Assembly (NCBI GenBank): GCA_011742915.1
Contig: JAAQTN010000007.1
Coordinates: 62,001-126,000, forward strand
Length of the DNA: 64,000 nt
Direction: 5' to 3'
DNA from: Billgrantia desiderata
GTDB lineage: Bacteria > Pseudomonadota > Gammaproteobacteria > Pseudomonadales > Halomonadaceae
Shown: piece by piece, positions 53,202 to 62,947 of the stretch
Layout: every line of letters starts with the position of its first letter
How positions within the stretch are numbered: the first letter of the stretch is position 1
The notes under the pieces: generated by a model
Told to the model about the DNA's origin: nothing
What the model saw: only the letters and a program-made list of their open reading frames with translations
Database searches by the model: none
Position numbers and translations under genes: made by a program

Positions 53202-54480
53202 CGAGATGATCGGCGGCATCGGCCTGATCGGTCTGCTGGTACTGCTGATTCTGCGGGTGCCGGTGGCGCTGGCGATGCTGATCGTCGGCGTGGTGGGCTT
53301 CGCCCAGGTGATCTCCTGGGGAGCGGCGCTCTCGATGGTCAAGTCGGTGCCGGTGGACGTGCTTTCGAGCTACAGCTTCAGCGCCATTCCGATGTTCATC
53401 CTGATGGGGGTGCTGGCCGCTCATTCGGGTATGGCGGGCATGCTGTTCAATTCCACGCGCACCATCTGCGGCGGCTGGAAGGGCGGCATGGCGATCGCCA
53501 CGGTGGGCTCCTGCGGTGTCTTTTCGGCGATCTCCGGTTCGTCGCTGGCCACCGCCAGCACCATGACCCGGGTGGCCCTGCCGGAAATGGAGAAGCACGG
53601 CTACAAGCGTTCGCTGGCCACCGGCACGCTGGCCGCCGGCGGCACGCTGGGCATCATGATCCCGCCCAGCATAGCGCTGCTGATCTACGCGGTGATCACC
53701 GAGCAGTCCGTCGGCGACATGTTCGCCGCGGGTATCATCCCGGGCCTGATGGGGCTGCTCTTCTATGCCCTGACGGTGAGCGTGGTGATGCGCATCTGGC
53801 CCGACATGGCGGTGCCGGGCGAGCCCACCTCGCTGAGCGAGAAGCTGCGCTCGATCTCCGGGTTGCTGCCGTTCTTCGCCGTGTTCGTGATCATCATTGC
53901 CGGCATCTACCAGGGCATGTTCACGCCCACCGAAGGGGCCAGCGTGGGGGCCTTCGCCACCATGCTCTATGCCTTCTACAAGGGCATGCGTCTGGCCGGG
54001 CTGTGGCAGAGCGTGCGGGAGACCCTGGCGCTCTCGGCGGTGGTGTTCTTCATGCTGGTAGGGGCCGAGACACTGGGCTACTTCATCTCGGTGTCGCGGA
54101 TCTCCTTCACCATCAGCACCTTCCTCGGCGGGCTGGACGTGCCGACCATCGTCATCCTGCTGCTGATCCTGCTGCTCTACTTCGTGCTCGGCATGTTCAT
54201 GGATTCCATCGCCATGCTGGTGATCACGGTGCCGGTGGTGTTCCCGATCATCACCATGCTCGGCATCGATCCGGTGTGGTTCGGCATTCTCACCGTGCTG
54301 ACGGTGGAGCTGGGGCTGGTGACGCCACCGGTGGGCATGAACGTGTTCGTGATCAAGGCGATGGCGCCCCATGTGGGGCTGGGCGAGATCTACCGCGGTG
54401 TGGCGCCCTTCATCGTCGCCGACCTGCTGCGCCTGGCGCTGTTGATCGCCTTCCCGGTGCTATCGCTATGGATGCTCTAG
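53194..54480 (+). CDS. TRAP transporter large permease, DctM family
   Basis: A 428-aa DctM protein with about 12 TM segments. GVFSAISGSSLATASTMTRV and GGTLGIMIPPSIALLIYAVI are the family motifs. It could also serve the two related orphan DctP proteins in this window; that sharing is inference. Confidence 0.9.
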   Translation: MSSEMIGGIGLIGLLVLLILRVPVALAMLIVGVVGFAQVISWGAALSMVKSVPVDVLSSYSFSAIPMFILMGVLAAHSGMAGMLFNSTRTICGGWKGGMAIATVGSCGVFSAISGSSLATASTMTRVALPEMEKHGYKRSLATGTLAAGGTLGIMIPPSIALLIYAVITEQSVGDMFAAGIIPGLMGLLFYALTVSVVMRIWPDMAVPGEPTSLSEKLRSISGLLPFFAVFVIIIAGIYQGMFTPTEGASVGAFATMLYAFYKGMRLAGLWQSVRETLALSAVVFFMLVGAETLGYFISVSRISFTISTFLGGLDVPTIVILLLILLLYFVLGMFMDSIAMLVITVPVVFPIITMLGIDPVWFGILTVLTVELGLVTPPVGMNVFVIKAMAPHVGLGEIYRGVAPFIVADLLRLALLIAFPVLSLWML

Positions 54481-54549
54481 TTTCTGTCCGAATACTGGCT
54501 GCGCTCGCCGACTTTTCAGGCAGAGCCTAGCCTCGCATCTTTTCTCTTG

Positions 54550-54582
54550 CCCCGGTTCAGCCTGTCTGACCGGGGCCTTTTC
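54550..54582. terminator. Intrinsic terminator between dctM and the AraC gene
   Basis: GCCCCGGT (54550-54557) pairs with ACCGGGGC (54569-54576), followed by CTTTTC. It may serve both converging genes. Confidence 0.8.
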
Positions 54583-55489
54583 ATATGGGCGAGGCTTTGG
54601 CGTGCTGGCGCAGGCGGAAGTCCCGCGGCGAGAGCCCGGTGTTGCGCTTGAAGAAACGGGTGAAGTAGGCCGGTTCGGAGAAGCCGAGGCTGTCGGCGAT
54701 CTGGCTGATGGTCATGTTGGTGTAGGTGAGCTGGCGCTTGGCCTCCAGCAGCAGGCGTTCGTGGAGCAGCTGCAGCGCACTGCGATTCGCCAGGCGGCGG
54801 CACAGGGCATTGAGGTGCGCGCTGCTCATGCCGAGCCACTCGGCAAACTGCTCGACGCTGGGCTGCTGGCGGTACTGCGCCTCGATCAGCGTCTGGTACT
54901 GGGCGAGGTGCTCGTGGCCGCGGTCGCGGCTCCGTGGCTCCGCGGTGGCGGGGCCGTGCGGTTCGGCCAGGCGGGCGAGCTCCACGCACAAGGCCTGCAC
55001 CAGCGCACCCAGCATGCGGTCGCGGCCCGCGGCGGGCTGGCGGTACTCGGCGTCGATCTGCGCTACCAGCGTGGCCAGGCGGTGCGCCTGAGTCGCCTGT
55101 TCCAGCGGAAAGTAATTGGCCTGACGCAGCGTCTTGGCCTGCTCCTCGAGCTGCTGGCCGAGCTGTTCGGCCAGCGGCTGGGCCAGGGTGACGATATGCC
55201 CTTCGACATCCTGCGAGAAGCGGAAGCCGTGGATGCTCATGGCCGGCACCACGATGGCCAGCGGCCCGCCCAAGGCATGCTGGGTGCCCTCCAGCTCCAG
55301 TTCGACCTGTCCGCTGGCGATGTGCAGCACGTGCACCAGGTCGGCGTGCCGGTGGGGGCGGATGTGCCAGTCGTGTAGCCGGCTGCGCTCGGGGATCGAT
55401 TCGCAGTGCAGCAGGTCCGGCGTCGGCCAGGGGTGGGTCTCGCCATAGAGCTTGAACACGGGCACCGAGGCGTGGGGTGTGTTCGACAT
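54581..55489 (-). CDS. pobR: AraC-family activator of pobA
   Basis: A 302-aa AraC protein: cupin-like sensor domain (RPHRHADLVHVLHIASGQVE) and C-terminal double HTH (SVEQFAEWLGMSSAHLNAL; ISQIADSLGFSEPAYFTRFF). It is divergent from pobA and resembles the AraC-type PobR/PobC regulators that respond to 4-hydroxybenzoate. The symbol is based on position and family. Confidence 0.85.
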   Translation of the reverse strand: MSNTPHASVPVFKLYGETHPWPTPDLLHCESIPERSRLHDWHIRPHRHADLVHVLHIASGQVELELEGTQHALGGPLAIVVPAMSIHGFRFSQDVEGHIVTLAQPLAEQLGQQLEEQAKTLRQANYFPLEQATQAHRLATLVAQIDAEYRQPAAGRDRMLGALVQALCVELARLAEPHGPATAEPRSRDRGHEHLAQYQTLIEAQYRQQPSVEQFAEWLGMSSAHLNALCRRLANRSALQLLHERLLLEAKRQLTYTNMTISQIADSLGFSEPAYFTRFFKRNTGLSPRDFRLRQHAKASPI

Positions 55490-55503
55490 GAGGGTACCTG
55501 CAC

Positions 55504-55561
55504 GACTAAAGTCGATAAAGGATGTGCGAAAAGTCCAACTATTGATCTTTATCTTGCCTTA
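55504..55561 (+). promoter_or_regulatory. Three-box promoter module before pobA
   Basis: GACTAAAGTC (55504), AAAAGTCCAA (55529) and TTGCCTTA (55554) lie at exact 25-bp steps, the same as upstream of the aldehyde dehydrogenase gene at 17536-17593. Confidence 0.7.
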
Positions 55562-55565
55562 ATAG

Positions 55566-56813
<1,248 letters not shown>

Positions 56814-56834
56814 CGTTATTCCTTGCTCCTCCTT

Positions 56835-56866
56835 GCCCGGGCTGTGGTGGTTGGCCCGGGCTTTTT
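56835..56866 (+). terminator. Intrinsic terminator after pobA
   Basis: GCCCGGGC (56835-56842) pairs with GCCCGGGC (56854-56861), then TTTTTC. Confidence 0.88.
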
Positions 56867-56890
56867 CATGCCTGCCGAGACACTCGCTAA

Positions 56891-56900
56891 GACTAAGGTC
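56891..56900. promoter_or_regulatory. GACTAAGGTC box before tctC
   Basis: One mismatch to the GACTAAAGTC core; it lies 97 bp before the TctC start, followed by GGGTTTGG much like the GTCGGGT context at 33743. Confidence 0.4.
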
Positions 56901-56996
56901 GGGTTTGGAGCCCGGGCGCAACCCAGTACTCTCGATTCGATAACGAATAAGTGTGCGCTTTGCGAACAATTTCAAACGACGATGCGAGGTGGCGTG

Positions 56997-57995
56997 ATGG
57001 CTGGTGTGCAAAAGAGCTTGTTGAAAAAGGTGTGCCTTGCGGCATGCGGTGGTGGCCTGGCGGTGGCAATGTCCGTTTCTACGGCCCATGCCAACGAGTG
57101 GCCGACCGGCGATGTGCGTCTGGTCGTGCCCTATGCCCCGGGTGGTACCACCGACGTACTGTCGCGTCGTGTGGCCGACCTGCTGCAGGATGAGCTCGAC
57201 GCCAACGTGGTGGTGGAAAACCGGCCCGGGGCGGGCTCCACCGTGGCCACCGGTCGCCTGGCGCGCGGTGGGCGCGACGCCGCTCATACCATTCTGATGG
57301 CCTCGCCCGGACATACCATCGGGGCGGCGATCTATCCCGACCTCGACTACGATCCGGTCGAGGATTTCGTCTTCCTGCAGAACCTGATCGACATCCCCAA
57401 CGTGATGGTGGTGCCGGCCAGCAGCCCCTATGACAGCGTCGAAGAGTTCGTCGAGGCGGCACGCGAGCAGAACATGACCTTCAGCCACAGCGGCGTGGGC
57501 AGCTCCATTCACATGTCGGGTGAGCTGTTCAAGACGCTGACCGAGACCAACCTGACCGCCGTGCCGTTTGCCGGCAGCGGTGCCGCGCTTCCGGCTCTGC
57601 TGGGAGGCGATGTCGACGTCTCCTTCGAGAACATGCCGACCGTGCTGTCCCATATCCGCTCAGGCGACCTCAAGGCGCTGGCGGTGACCTCCGCCGAGCG
57701 CTCCGAGCATCTGCCCGACGTGCCCACCCTGGTGGAAGTCGGCGACTACAACCTCGATCAGTTCGTGACCACCGCCTGGTTCGGCCTGATCGCTCACGAG
57801 TCCTTCTCCGAGGAGGCTCAGGAGGCCATGCGCACCGCGCTCGATGCCGTGATGCAGCGCGAGGAGTTCGTCAGCTTCGCGGACCAGTTGGGTGCCGAAC
57901 CGGGCCAGGTGGCCGGCGAGGAGTTCAAGCAGTTCATCGCCCAGGAGGTCGAGCGTTGGCAGGAAGTGGCCGAGCAGGCCGGCATCAGCCAGTAA
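56997..57995 (+). CDS. Tripartite tricarboxylate transporter binding protein, TctC/Bug family
   Basis: A 332-aa periplasmic protein with signal peptide ending STAHA. VRLVVPYAPGGTTDVLSR and VVVENRPGAGSTVA are the Bug-family hallmarks, and AVTSAERSEHLPDVPTLVE is near the C-terminus. ATG 56997 has GAGGT upstream. First gene of tctCBA; the ligand is likely a carboxylate, but unknown. Confidence 0.9.
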   Translation: MAGVQKSLLKKVCLAACGGGLAVAMSVSTAHANEWPTGDVRLVVPYAPGGTTDVLSRRVADLLQDELDANVVVENRPGAGSTVATGRLARGGRDAAHTILMASPGHTIGAAIYPDLDYDPVEDFVFLQNLIDIPNVMVVPASSPYDSVEEFVEAAREQNMTFSHSGVGSSIHMSGELFKTLTETNLTAVPFAGSGAALPALLGGDVDVSFENMPTVLSHIRSGDLKALAVTSAERSEHLPDVPTLVEVGDYNLDQFVTTAWFGLIAHESFSEEAQEAMRTALDAVMQREEFVSFADQLGAEPGQVAGEEFKQFIAQEVERWQEVAEQAGISQ

Positions 57996-58067
57996 GCGAG
58001 TCGACCGCTTTCACCGTTCGTTGAGGCGAGGCTCCGTCCTCGCCTCACCTGTCCTCTGGAGGGTGTC

Positions 58068-58568
58068 ATGTCGTCCTCGTCGTCAAAGCGTGTCATGGCG
58101 GTTCGCGACCCCGGAGACGTTCTCTCGGGGTGTGTGCTGCTGGTCGCTTCCGCCATCCTGCTGTTCTACCTGATACCCAACTACATCAGCGAACCGCCCA
58201 TCATGCAGAGCCCGCTGATGTCGCCGCGCTGGCTGCCGCGCATCGTGGGCGGGCTGATGCTGCTCTTCTCCTGCCTGCTGATCGTGCAGGGGCTGCTGGT
58301 GGACAACACCGACAAGGAGGATGGGCGCCGTATCGAGAAGGGGCCCAGGCTGCGCTTCGCCATGATGGTGGCGGCGCTGGTCGTCTACGTGACGCTGTTC
58401 GAGGCGCTGGGGGCGGTGATCAGCGGCATCCTGGCCACCTTGATCCTGTTTGCGGCTCACCCGGTCAGGACCTGGTGGGTCTACAGCCTGGCTTTCGTGT
58501 TCCCTGCCGCCGTCGCCTTCGTCTTCGTGAAGGTCATGAACGTGCCGCTGCCGCTGATGCCGTTCTGA
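58068..58568 (+). CDS. Tripartite tricarboxylate transporter small permease, TctB family
   Basis: A 166-aa membrane protein with four TM helices (about residues 18-36, 58-77, 97-115, 120-160). The position between tctC and tctA and the ATG with GGAGGG upstream support it; sequence identity within TctB is always low. Confidence 0.82.
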   Translation: MSSSSSKRVMAVRDPGDVLSGCVLLVASAILLFYLIPNYISEPPIMQSPLMSPRWLPRIVGGLMLLFSCLLIVQGLLVDNTDKEDGRRIEKGPRLRFAMMVAALVVYVTLFEALGAVISGILATLILFAAHPVRTWWVYSLAFVFPAAVAFVFVKVMNVPLPLMPF

Positions 58569-58598
58569 CGGCAGGCGCTACTGCCCCTGGGTGAATGC

Positions 58599-60104
58599 AT
58601 GGATATGTTTTCGGAAGTGCTCCATCTCTTTCTCAGCCTGGACAACTTCCTGGCCATTGCGCTGGGGGTCGTCATCGGCGTCGTGGTCGGCTCGATTCCA
58701 GGGCTGACCGCCACCATGGCAGTCGCGCTGGCGCTGCCGTTCACCTTCACCATGGAGCCGGTGGCGGCCATCCTGCTGCTGGTGGGCATCTACAAGGGCG
58801 GCATGTACGGCGGCTCCATCACGGCCATCCTGATCCGCACCCCGGGCTCGCCGGCATCCGCCTGCACGCTGCTCGACGGCTACCCCATGGCCCAGCAGGG
58901 CCACGCCAAGAAGGCGCTCAAGACGGCGCTCTACTCCTCGGTGATCGCCGACTTCATCTCCAACATCGCGCTGATCTTCTTCGCCGCCTATCTGGCCAAG
59001 ATCGCGCTCAACTTCGGTGCGCCGGAGTTCTTCTGGCTGATCTGCTTCTCGCTGACCATCATCATCTCGCTGGCCAGCGGCTCGATGATCAAGGGCCTGC
59101 TCGCCGCCTTGATGGGCATCCTGCTCTCGCTGGTGGGACTGGACGAGGTCTACGGCTCCCAGCGGTTGACCTTCGGCAACTACAACCTGATGGATTCGAT
59201 CTCGTTCATCCCGCTGCTGATCGGGCTGTTCGCCATTCCCGAGATCATCGAGTTCTATCGCAAGAAGGCGCTGCCGCACCTCAAGGCCAAGGCCAGCGGG
59301 GTGGGCATGACCCTGGCGGAGCTCAAGCGCTGCCTGAAGAGCATCATTCGCGGCAGCCTGATCGGCGTGATCATCGGCGCGATTCCCGGTACCGGGGCCA
59401 CCGCCGCGGCCTTCATCTCCTACAGCGACGCCCGCCGCCGCTCGCCCAACCGCGACAACTTCGGCAAGGGCGAGGTGGAAGGCGTGGCCGCCGCCGAGGC
59501 GGGCAACAACGGCGTGGCCGGGGCGACCATGATTCCGCTGCTGTCGCTGGGCATTCCCGGCGACGTGATCACCGCCATCATCCTCGGCGCCTTCATGGTC
59601 CACGGCCTGACTCCGGGCCCGATCATGTTCCAGGAGAACCTGACGCTGATCTACGCGCTGTTCGTCGGCATCATGTTCAGTTCGCTGGTGCTGCTGGTGG
59701 TGGGCAACGGGGCGATCAAGTACTTCTCGCTGATCGCCGACATTCCCAAGTCGATCCTCTTCCCCATCGTGCTGATGTTCTGCGTCTACGGCGCCTACGC
59801 GGTGAACAACGACACCTTCGACGTGTGGCTGATGCTGGGCTTCGGCGTGCTCGGCTACATCTTCAACCGGGCGGCGATTCCGGCGGCACCGTTCTTGATC
59901 GGCTTCATTCTCGGGCCGATGTTCGAGGACAACCTGCGCCGCTCGCTGCTGATCGGGCACAACGATCTCGCGATCTTCGTGCGCGGTCCGATCACCTGGT
60001 TCTTCATCGCCCTGACGCTGGGCTCGATCCTGCTGGCGATCTATCGCTATGTCGCGGCGCGCCGTCAGTCCGTCAGCGCCAGCGCGACGCAGGAGAGCCC
60101 GTGA
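58599..60104 (+). CDS. Tripartite tricarboxylate transporter large permease, TctA family
   Basis: A 501-aa membrane protein with about 12 TM segments. GSIPGLTATMAVALALPFTF and YGGSITAILIRTPGSPAS near the N-terminus and GAIPGTGATAAAFISYSDAR with EAGNNGVAGATMIPLL are TctA motifs. It imports the substrate bound by TctC. Confidence 0.92.
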   Translation: MDMFSEVLHLFLSLDNFLAIALGVVIGVVVGSIPGLTATMAVALALPFTFTMEPVAAILLLVGIYKGGMYGGSITAILIRTPGSPASACTLLDGYPMAQQGHAKKALKTALYSSVIADFISNIALIFFAAYLAKIALNFGAPEFFWLICFSLTIIISLASGSMIKGLLAALMGILLSLVGLDEVYGSQRLTFGNYNLMDSISFIPLLIGLFAIPEIIEFYRKKALPHLKAKASGVGMTLAELKRCLKSIIRGSLIGVIIGAIPGTGATAAAFISYSDARRRSPNRDNFGKGEVEGVAAAEAGNNGVAGATMIPLLSLGIPGDVITAIILGAFMVHGLTPGPIMFQENLTLIYALFVGIMFSSLVLLVVGNGAIKYFSLIADIPKSILFPIVLMFCVYGAYAVNNDTFDVWLMLGFGVLGYIFNRAAIPAAPFLIGFILGPMFEDNLRRSLLIGHNDLAIFVRGPITWFFIALTLGSILLAIYRYVAARRQSVSASATQESP

Positions 60105-60150
60105 GCAATATCGAACCCACGGGCGCAACGCAAGGATCGGGAGAGGTGAT

Positions 60151-61374
60151 ATGGCAGGACCGCTGACAGGCCTGCGCGTGCTCGACCTTAGCCGGGTGAT
60201 GGCCGGTCCCTGGTGCACCCAGATACTCGCCGACATGGGCGCCGAGGTGATCAAGATCGAGCGCCCGGTGAGCGGCGACGACACGCGCCACTGGGGGCCG
60301 CCCTGGCTCGAGGATCGCGACGGCAACGAGACCCGCGAATCCGCCTACTATCTCTCGGCCAACCGCGGCAAGCACTCGGTGACCGTGGACATGGGCCAGC
60401 CCGAAGGGCAGGCGCTGATCCGTGAGCTGGCCGCCCAGAGCGACATCCTGGTGGAGAACTTCAAGCGCGGTGGCCTGGCGCGCAAGGGGCTCGACTACGC
60501 CACCCTGGAAGCGATCAATCCCGGGTTGATCTACTGCTCCATCACCGGTTTCGGCCAGACCGGGCCGATGGCCGCCCTGGCCGGCTACGACTACCTGATC
60601 CAGGCCCAGGGCGGCCTGATGAGCATCACCGGCGCCGCCGACGGCGAGCCCGGCGCGGGACCGCAGCGAGTCGGCATGGCCGTAGCGGACCTCACCACCG
60701 GCATGAACGCGACCATCGCCATTCTCGGCGCGCTGCACCACCGTCACCTGACCGGCGAAGGGCAGTACATCGACATGGCCCTGCTCGACGTGCAGGTGAG
60801 CTGGCTGGCCAACCAGGCACAGAACTACTTCTGCAGCGGTACGCCACCCACCCGCACCGGCGAGTACCACCCCAACCTGGTGCCCTATCAGCCGTTTCCC
60901 ACCGCCGACGGCGAGAAGGTGATCATCGCCATCGGCAACGACGGCCAGTTCCAGCGCTTCTGCCAGGCGGTGGGGCGGCCCGAGCTGGCCGAGGACCCGC
61001 GCTTTGCGACCAATCCCGAGCGGGTGAGACATCGACTCGAGCTGGTACCGATCATGGTCGAGATCACCCGCAGCCGTACCGCCGCCGAGTGGATCGCGCT
61101 GCTGGGCGAGATCGCCGTGCCCTGCGGGCCGATCCAGAACATCGCCCAGGTCTTCGACGACCCCCAGGTCAAGGCGCGGGAAATGAAGATCGAGCTGGAG
61201 TCGCGCCACGGGCCGGTGCCCGGCGTGGCCAACCCGATCAAGTACTCGCGTACGCAGCTGGAGTATCGCAAGGCGCCGCCGGCACTGGGCGAGGATACCG
61301 AGGCCGTGCTGGCGCGGCTGCTCGGCAAGGCGCCGGCGGAGATCGCCGGGTTGCGCCAGCGCGGTGTGATCTAG
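60151..61374 (+). CDS. CaiB/BaiF-family CoA-transferase
   Basis: A 407-aa family III CoA-transferase. LRVLDLSRVMAGPWCTQILA, GAEVIKIERP and the catalytic-Asp region LAGYDYLIQAQGG (Asp near residue 147) are visible. It starts at ATG 60151 with GAGAGGTG upstream, 46 bp after tctA. It likely activates the TctCBA substrate as a CoA thioester. Its acceptor acid and CoA donor are unknown. Confidence 0.87.
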   Translation: MAGPLTGLRVLDLSRVMAGPWCTQILADMGAEVIKIERPVSGDDTRHWGPPWLEDRDGNETRESAYYLSANRGKHSVTVDMGQPEGQALIRELAAQSDILVENFKRGGLARKGLDYATLEAINPGLIYCSITGFGQTGPMAALAGYDYLIQAQGGLMSITGAADGEPGAGPQRVGMAVADLTTGMNATIAILGALHHRHLTGEGQYIDMALLDVQVSWLANQAQNYFCSGTPPTRTGEYHPNLVPYQPFPTADGEKVIIAIGNDGQFQRFCQAVGRPELAEDPRFATNPERVRHRLELVPIMVEITRSRTAAEWIALLGEIAVPCGPIQNIAQVFDDPQVKAREMKIELESRHGPVPGVANPIKYSRTQLEYRKAPPALGEDTEAVLARLLGKAPAEIAGLRQRGVI

Positions 61375-61380
61375 CGCGGA

Positions 61381-62094
61381 TCAGCCGACGCTGACGCCGC
61401 CGCAGACGAACAGGGTCTGGCCAGTGACGAAACCGCTGCGCTCGTCGCAGAAGAAGCTCACCGCCTGGGCCACGTCTTCGGGCTGGCCCATGCGCCGCGC
61501 CGGGATGTTGTCGATGATGCGTCGTGCGCGCTCCGAATCCGGCGGGTTGTTCTCCCAGAAGGCGCTGGTGGCGATGGGACCGGGGGCGACGCAGTTGACC
61601 GTGATGCCGTCGCCGGCCAGCTCCAGCGCCCAGGTGCGGGCCATGGATTGCAGCGCGCCCTTGGTCGCGCTGTAGAGGCTGCGGGCCTCCTTGCCCAGCA
61701 CCACGCGACTGGCATTGATCACGATACGGCCGTGGCGCCGCTCGCGCATGCCCGGCAGCAGCGCCTGAGTGCAGACCAGCGCCGAGCGCACGTTGAGGTG
61801 CATCAGGCGATCGAAGTCCTCCACTCGCGTGTCGTCGAGCAGTGCCGGCGCGACGATCCCCACGTTATTGACCAGACAGCCTACGCTGTGAGCCGCGACG
61901 ATTTCGGCGAGTACCTCGCGGGTCGCTTCCACCTCGGCGAGATCGACCAGCCGGGCATCGGCCCTGAGCGATTCCGCCTCGGGCTCGACGATGTCCAGCA
62001 CGATGGTGCGATAGCCGTCCTGTTGCAGGCGCAGGGCGATGGCCTGGCCGATGTTGCGGGCGCCGCCGGTGACGATTGCGCAGGATTCGCTCAT
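61381..62094 (-). CDS. Short-chain dehydrogenase/reductase
   Basis: A 237-aa SDR with TGGARNIG for cofactor binding, NNVG, and an active site with S in NASRVV and Y-x3-K in YSATKGAL. It is convergent with the CaiB gene, six bases from its stop. Substrate unknown; could act on a 3-hydroxyacyl-CoA or an alcohol in the same pathway. Confidence 0.82.
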   Translation of the reverse strand: MSESCAIVTGGARNIGQAIALRLQQDGYRTIVLDIVEPEAESLRADARLVDLAEVEATREVLAEIVAAHSVGCLVNNVGIVAPALLDDTRVEDFDRLMHLNVRSALVCTQALLPGMRERRHGRIVINASRVVLGKEARSLYSATKGALQSMARTWALELAGDGITVNCVAPGPIATSAFWENNPPDSERARRIIDNIPARRMGQPEDVAQAVSFFCDERSGFVTGQTLFVCGGVSVG

Positions 62095-62208
62095 GTGCGG
62101 CTCCGTTTTGGCTGTCGGTGTGCGTTATGCGTACGTTAGTTCGCTATGTTTTCGCTCCGACAGCCGTATCACAACCCGACCTTCGTCTCGATGGCGACAG
62201 TGAGCGAG

Positions 62209-62886
62209 TCAGTCGGTCTCGAAGCCGTGAAACGTGGCGACGTTCCCCACCGGCTCGCGCTCGCTAATGAAGTGGTTCTCCGGGGCCTCGGGGGCCTCGT
62301 GGCCCACGGCGATGGCGCACAGCACCAGTTCGCTGTCGGCCAGCCCCAGCTGTTCACGGATGATCCGGTGATACCAGGCCAGCGCGGCCTGGGCGCAGGT
62401 GTGCAGGCCCTGGCCTCGGGCGGAGGTCATCAGGCTCTGGATCAGCATGCCGGCATCCATGTAGCTGCCGGTCTCGAGGCGTCGGTCGATGGTCACGATC
62501 ATGGCCACCGGGGCGTCGAAGAAGTGAAAGTTGCGGCGCATCTGTTCGTGGCGCCGGGCCTTGTCTTCACGCCTTATGCCAAGGGTCTCGTAGAGGCCGT
62601 AGCCGCAGCGCTGGCGGCGCTCGCGATAGGGTTCGAACCACTGGGTGGGGTAGTAGGTGTACTCGGGTTGATGCTCCTCGCCGCTGTCGAAGGCGGCTAG
62701 AATGGCAGCGCTGAGCCGGCGCAGTGCTTCGCCCGCCACCACGTGAACCTGCCACGGCTGAATATTGTTGCCGCTGGGCGCGCGTCCGGCGACTTCGATG
62801 ATGTGGGCCAGCGTGTCGCGGCTGACCGGATCAGGCAAGAAGCGGCGAACGGACTTGCGGCTGCGGATGGCGTCGTCGACGTGCAT
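62209..62886 (-). CDS. Nitroreductase family protein
   Basis: A 225-aa FMN-dependent nitroreductase. RSRKSVRRFLPDPVSRD and APSGNNIQPWQVHVV bind FMN; the C-terminal CAIAVGHEAPEAPEN is typical. It resembles the group including 4-nitrobenzoate reductase (PnbA), which would suit an aromatic island, but other reductive functions are possible. Confidence 0.83.
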   Translation of the reverse strand: MHVDDAIRSRKSVRRFLPDPVSRDTLAHIIEVAGRAPSGNNIQPWQVHVVAGEALRRLSAAILAAFDSGEEHQPEYTYYPTQWFEPYRERRQRCGYGLYETLGIRREDKARRHEQMRRNFHFFDAPVAMIVTIDRRLETGSYMDAGMLIQSLMTSARGQGLHTCAQAALAWYHRIIREQLGLADSELVLCAIAVGHEAPEAPENHFISEREPVGNVATFHGFETD

Positions 62887-62947
62887 GGACTCTCCTCATC
62901 CTTCTCTTCAGAAGCCGGGCCGCCCTCATCGGCGGCCCGGCAGGCGC

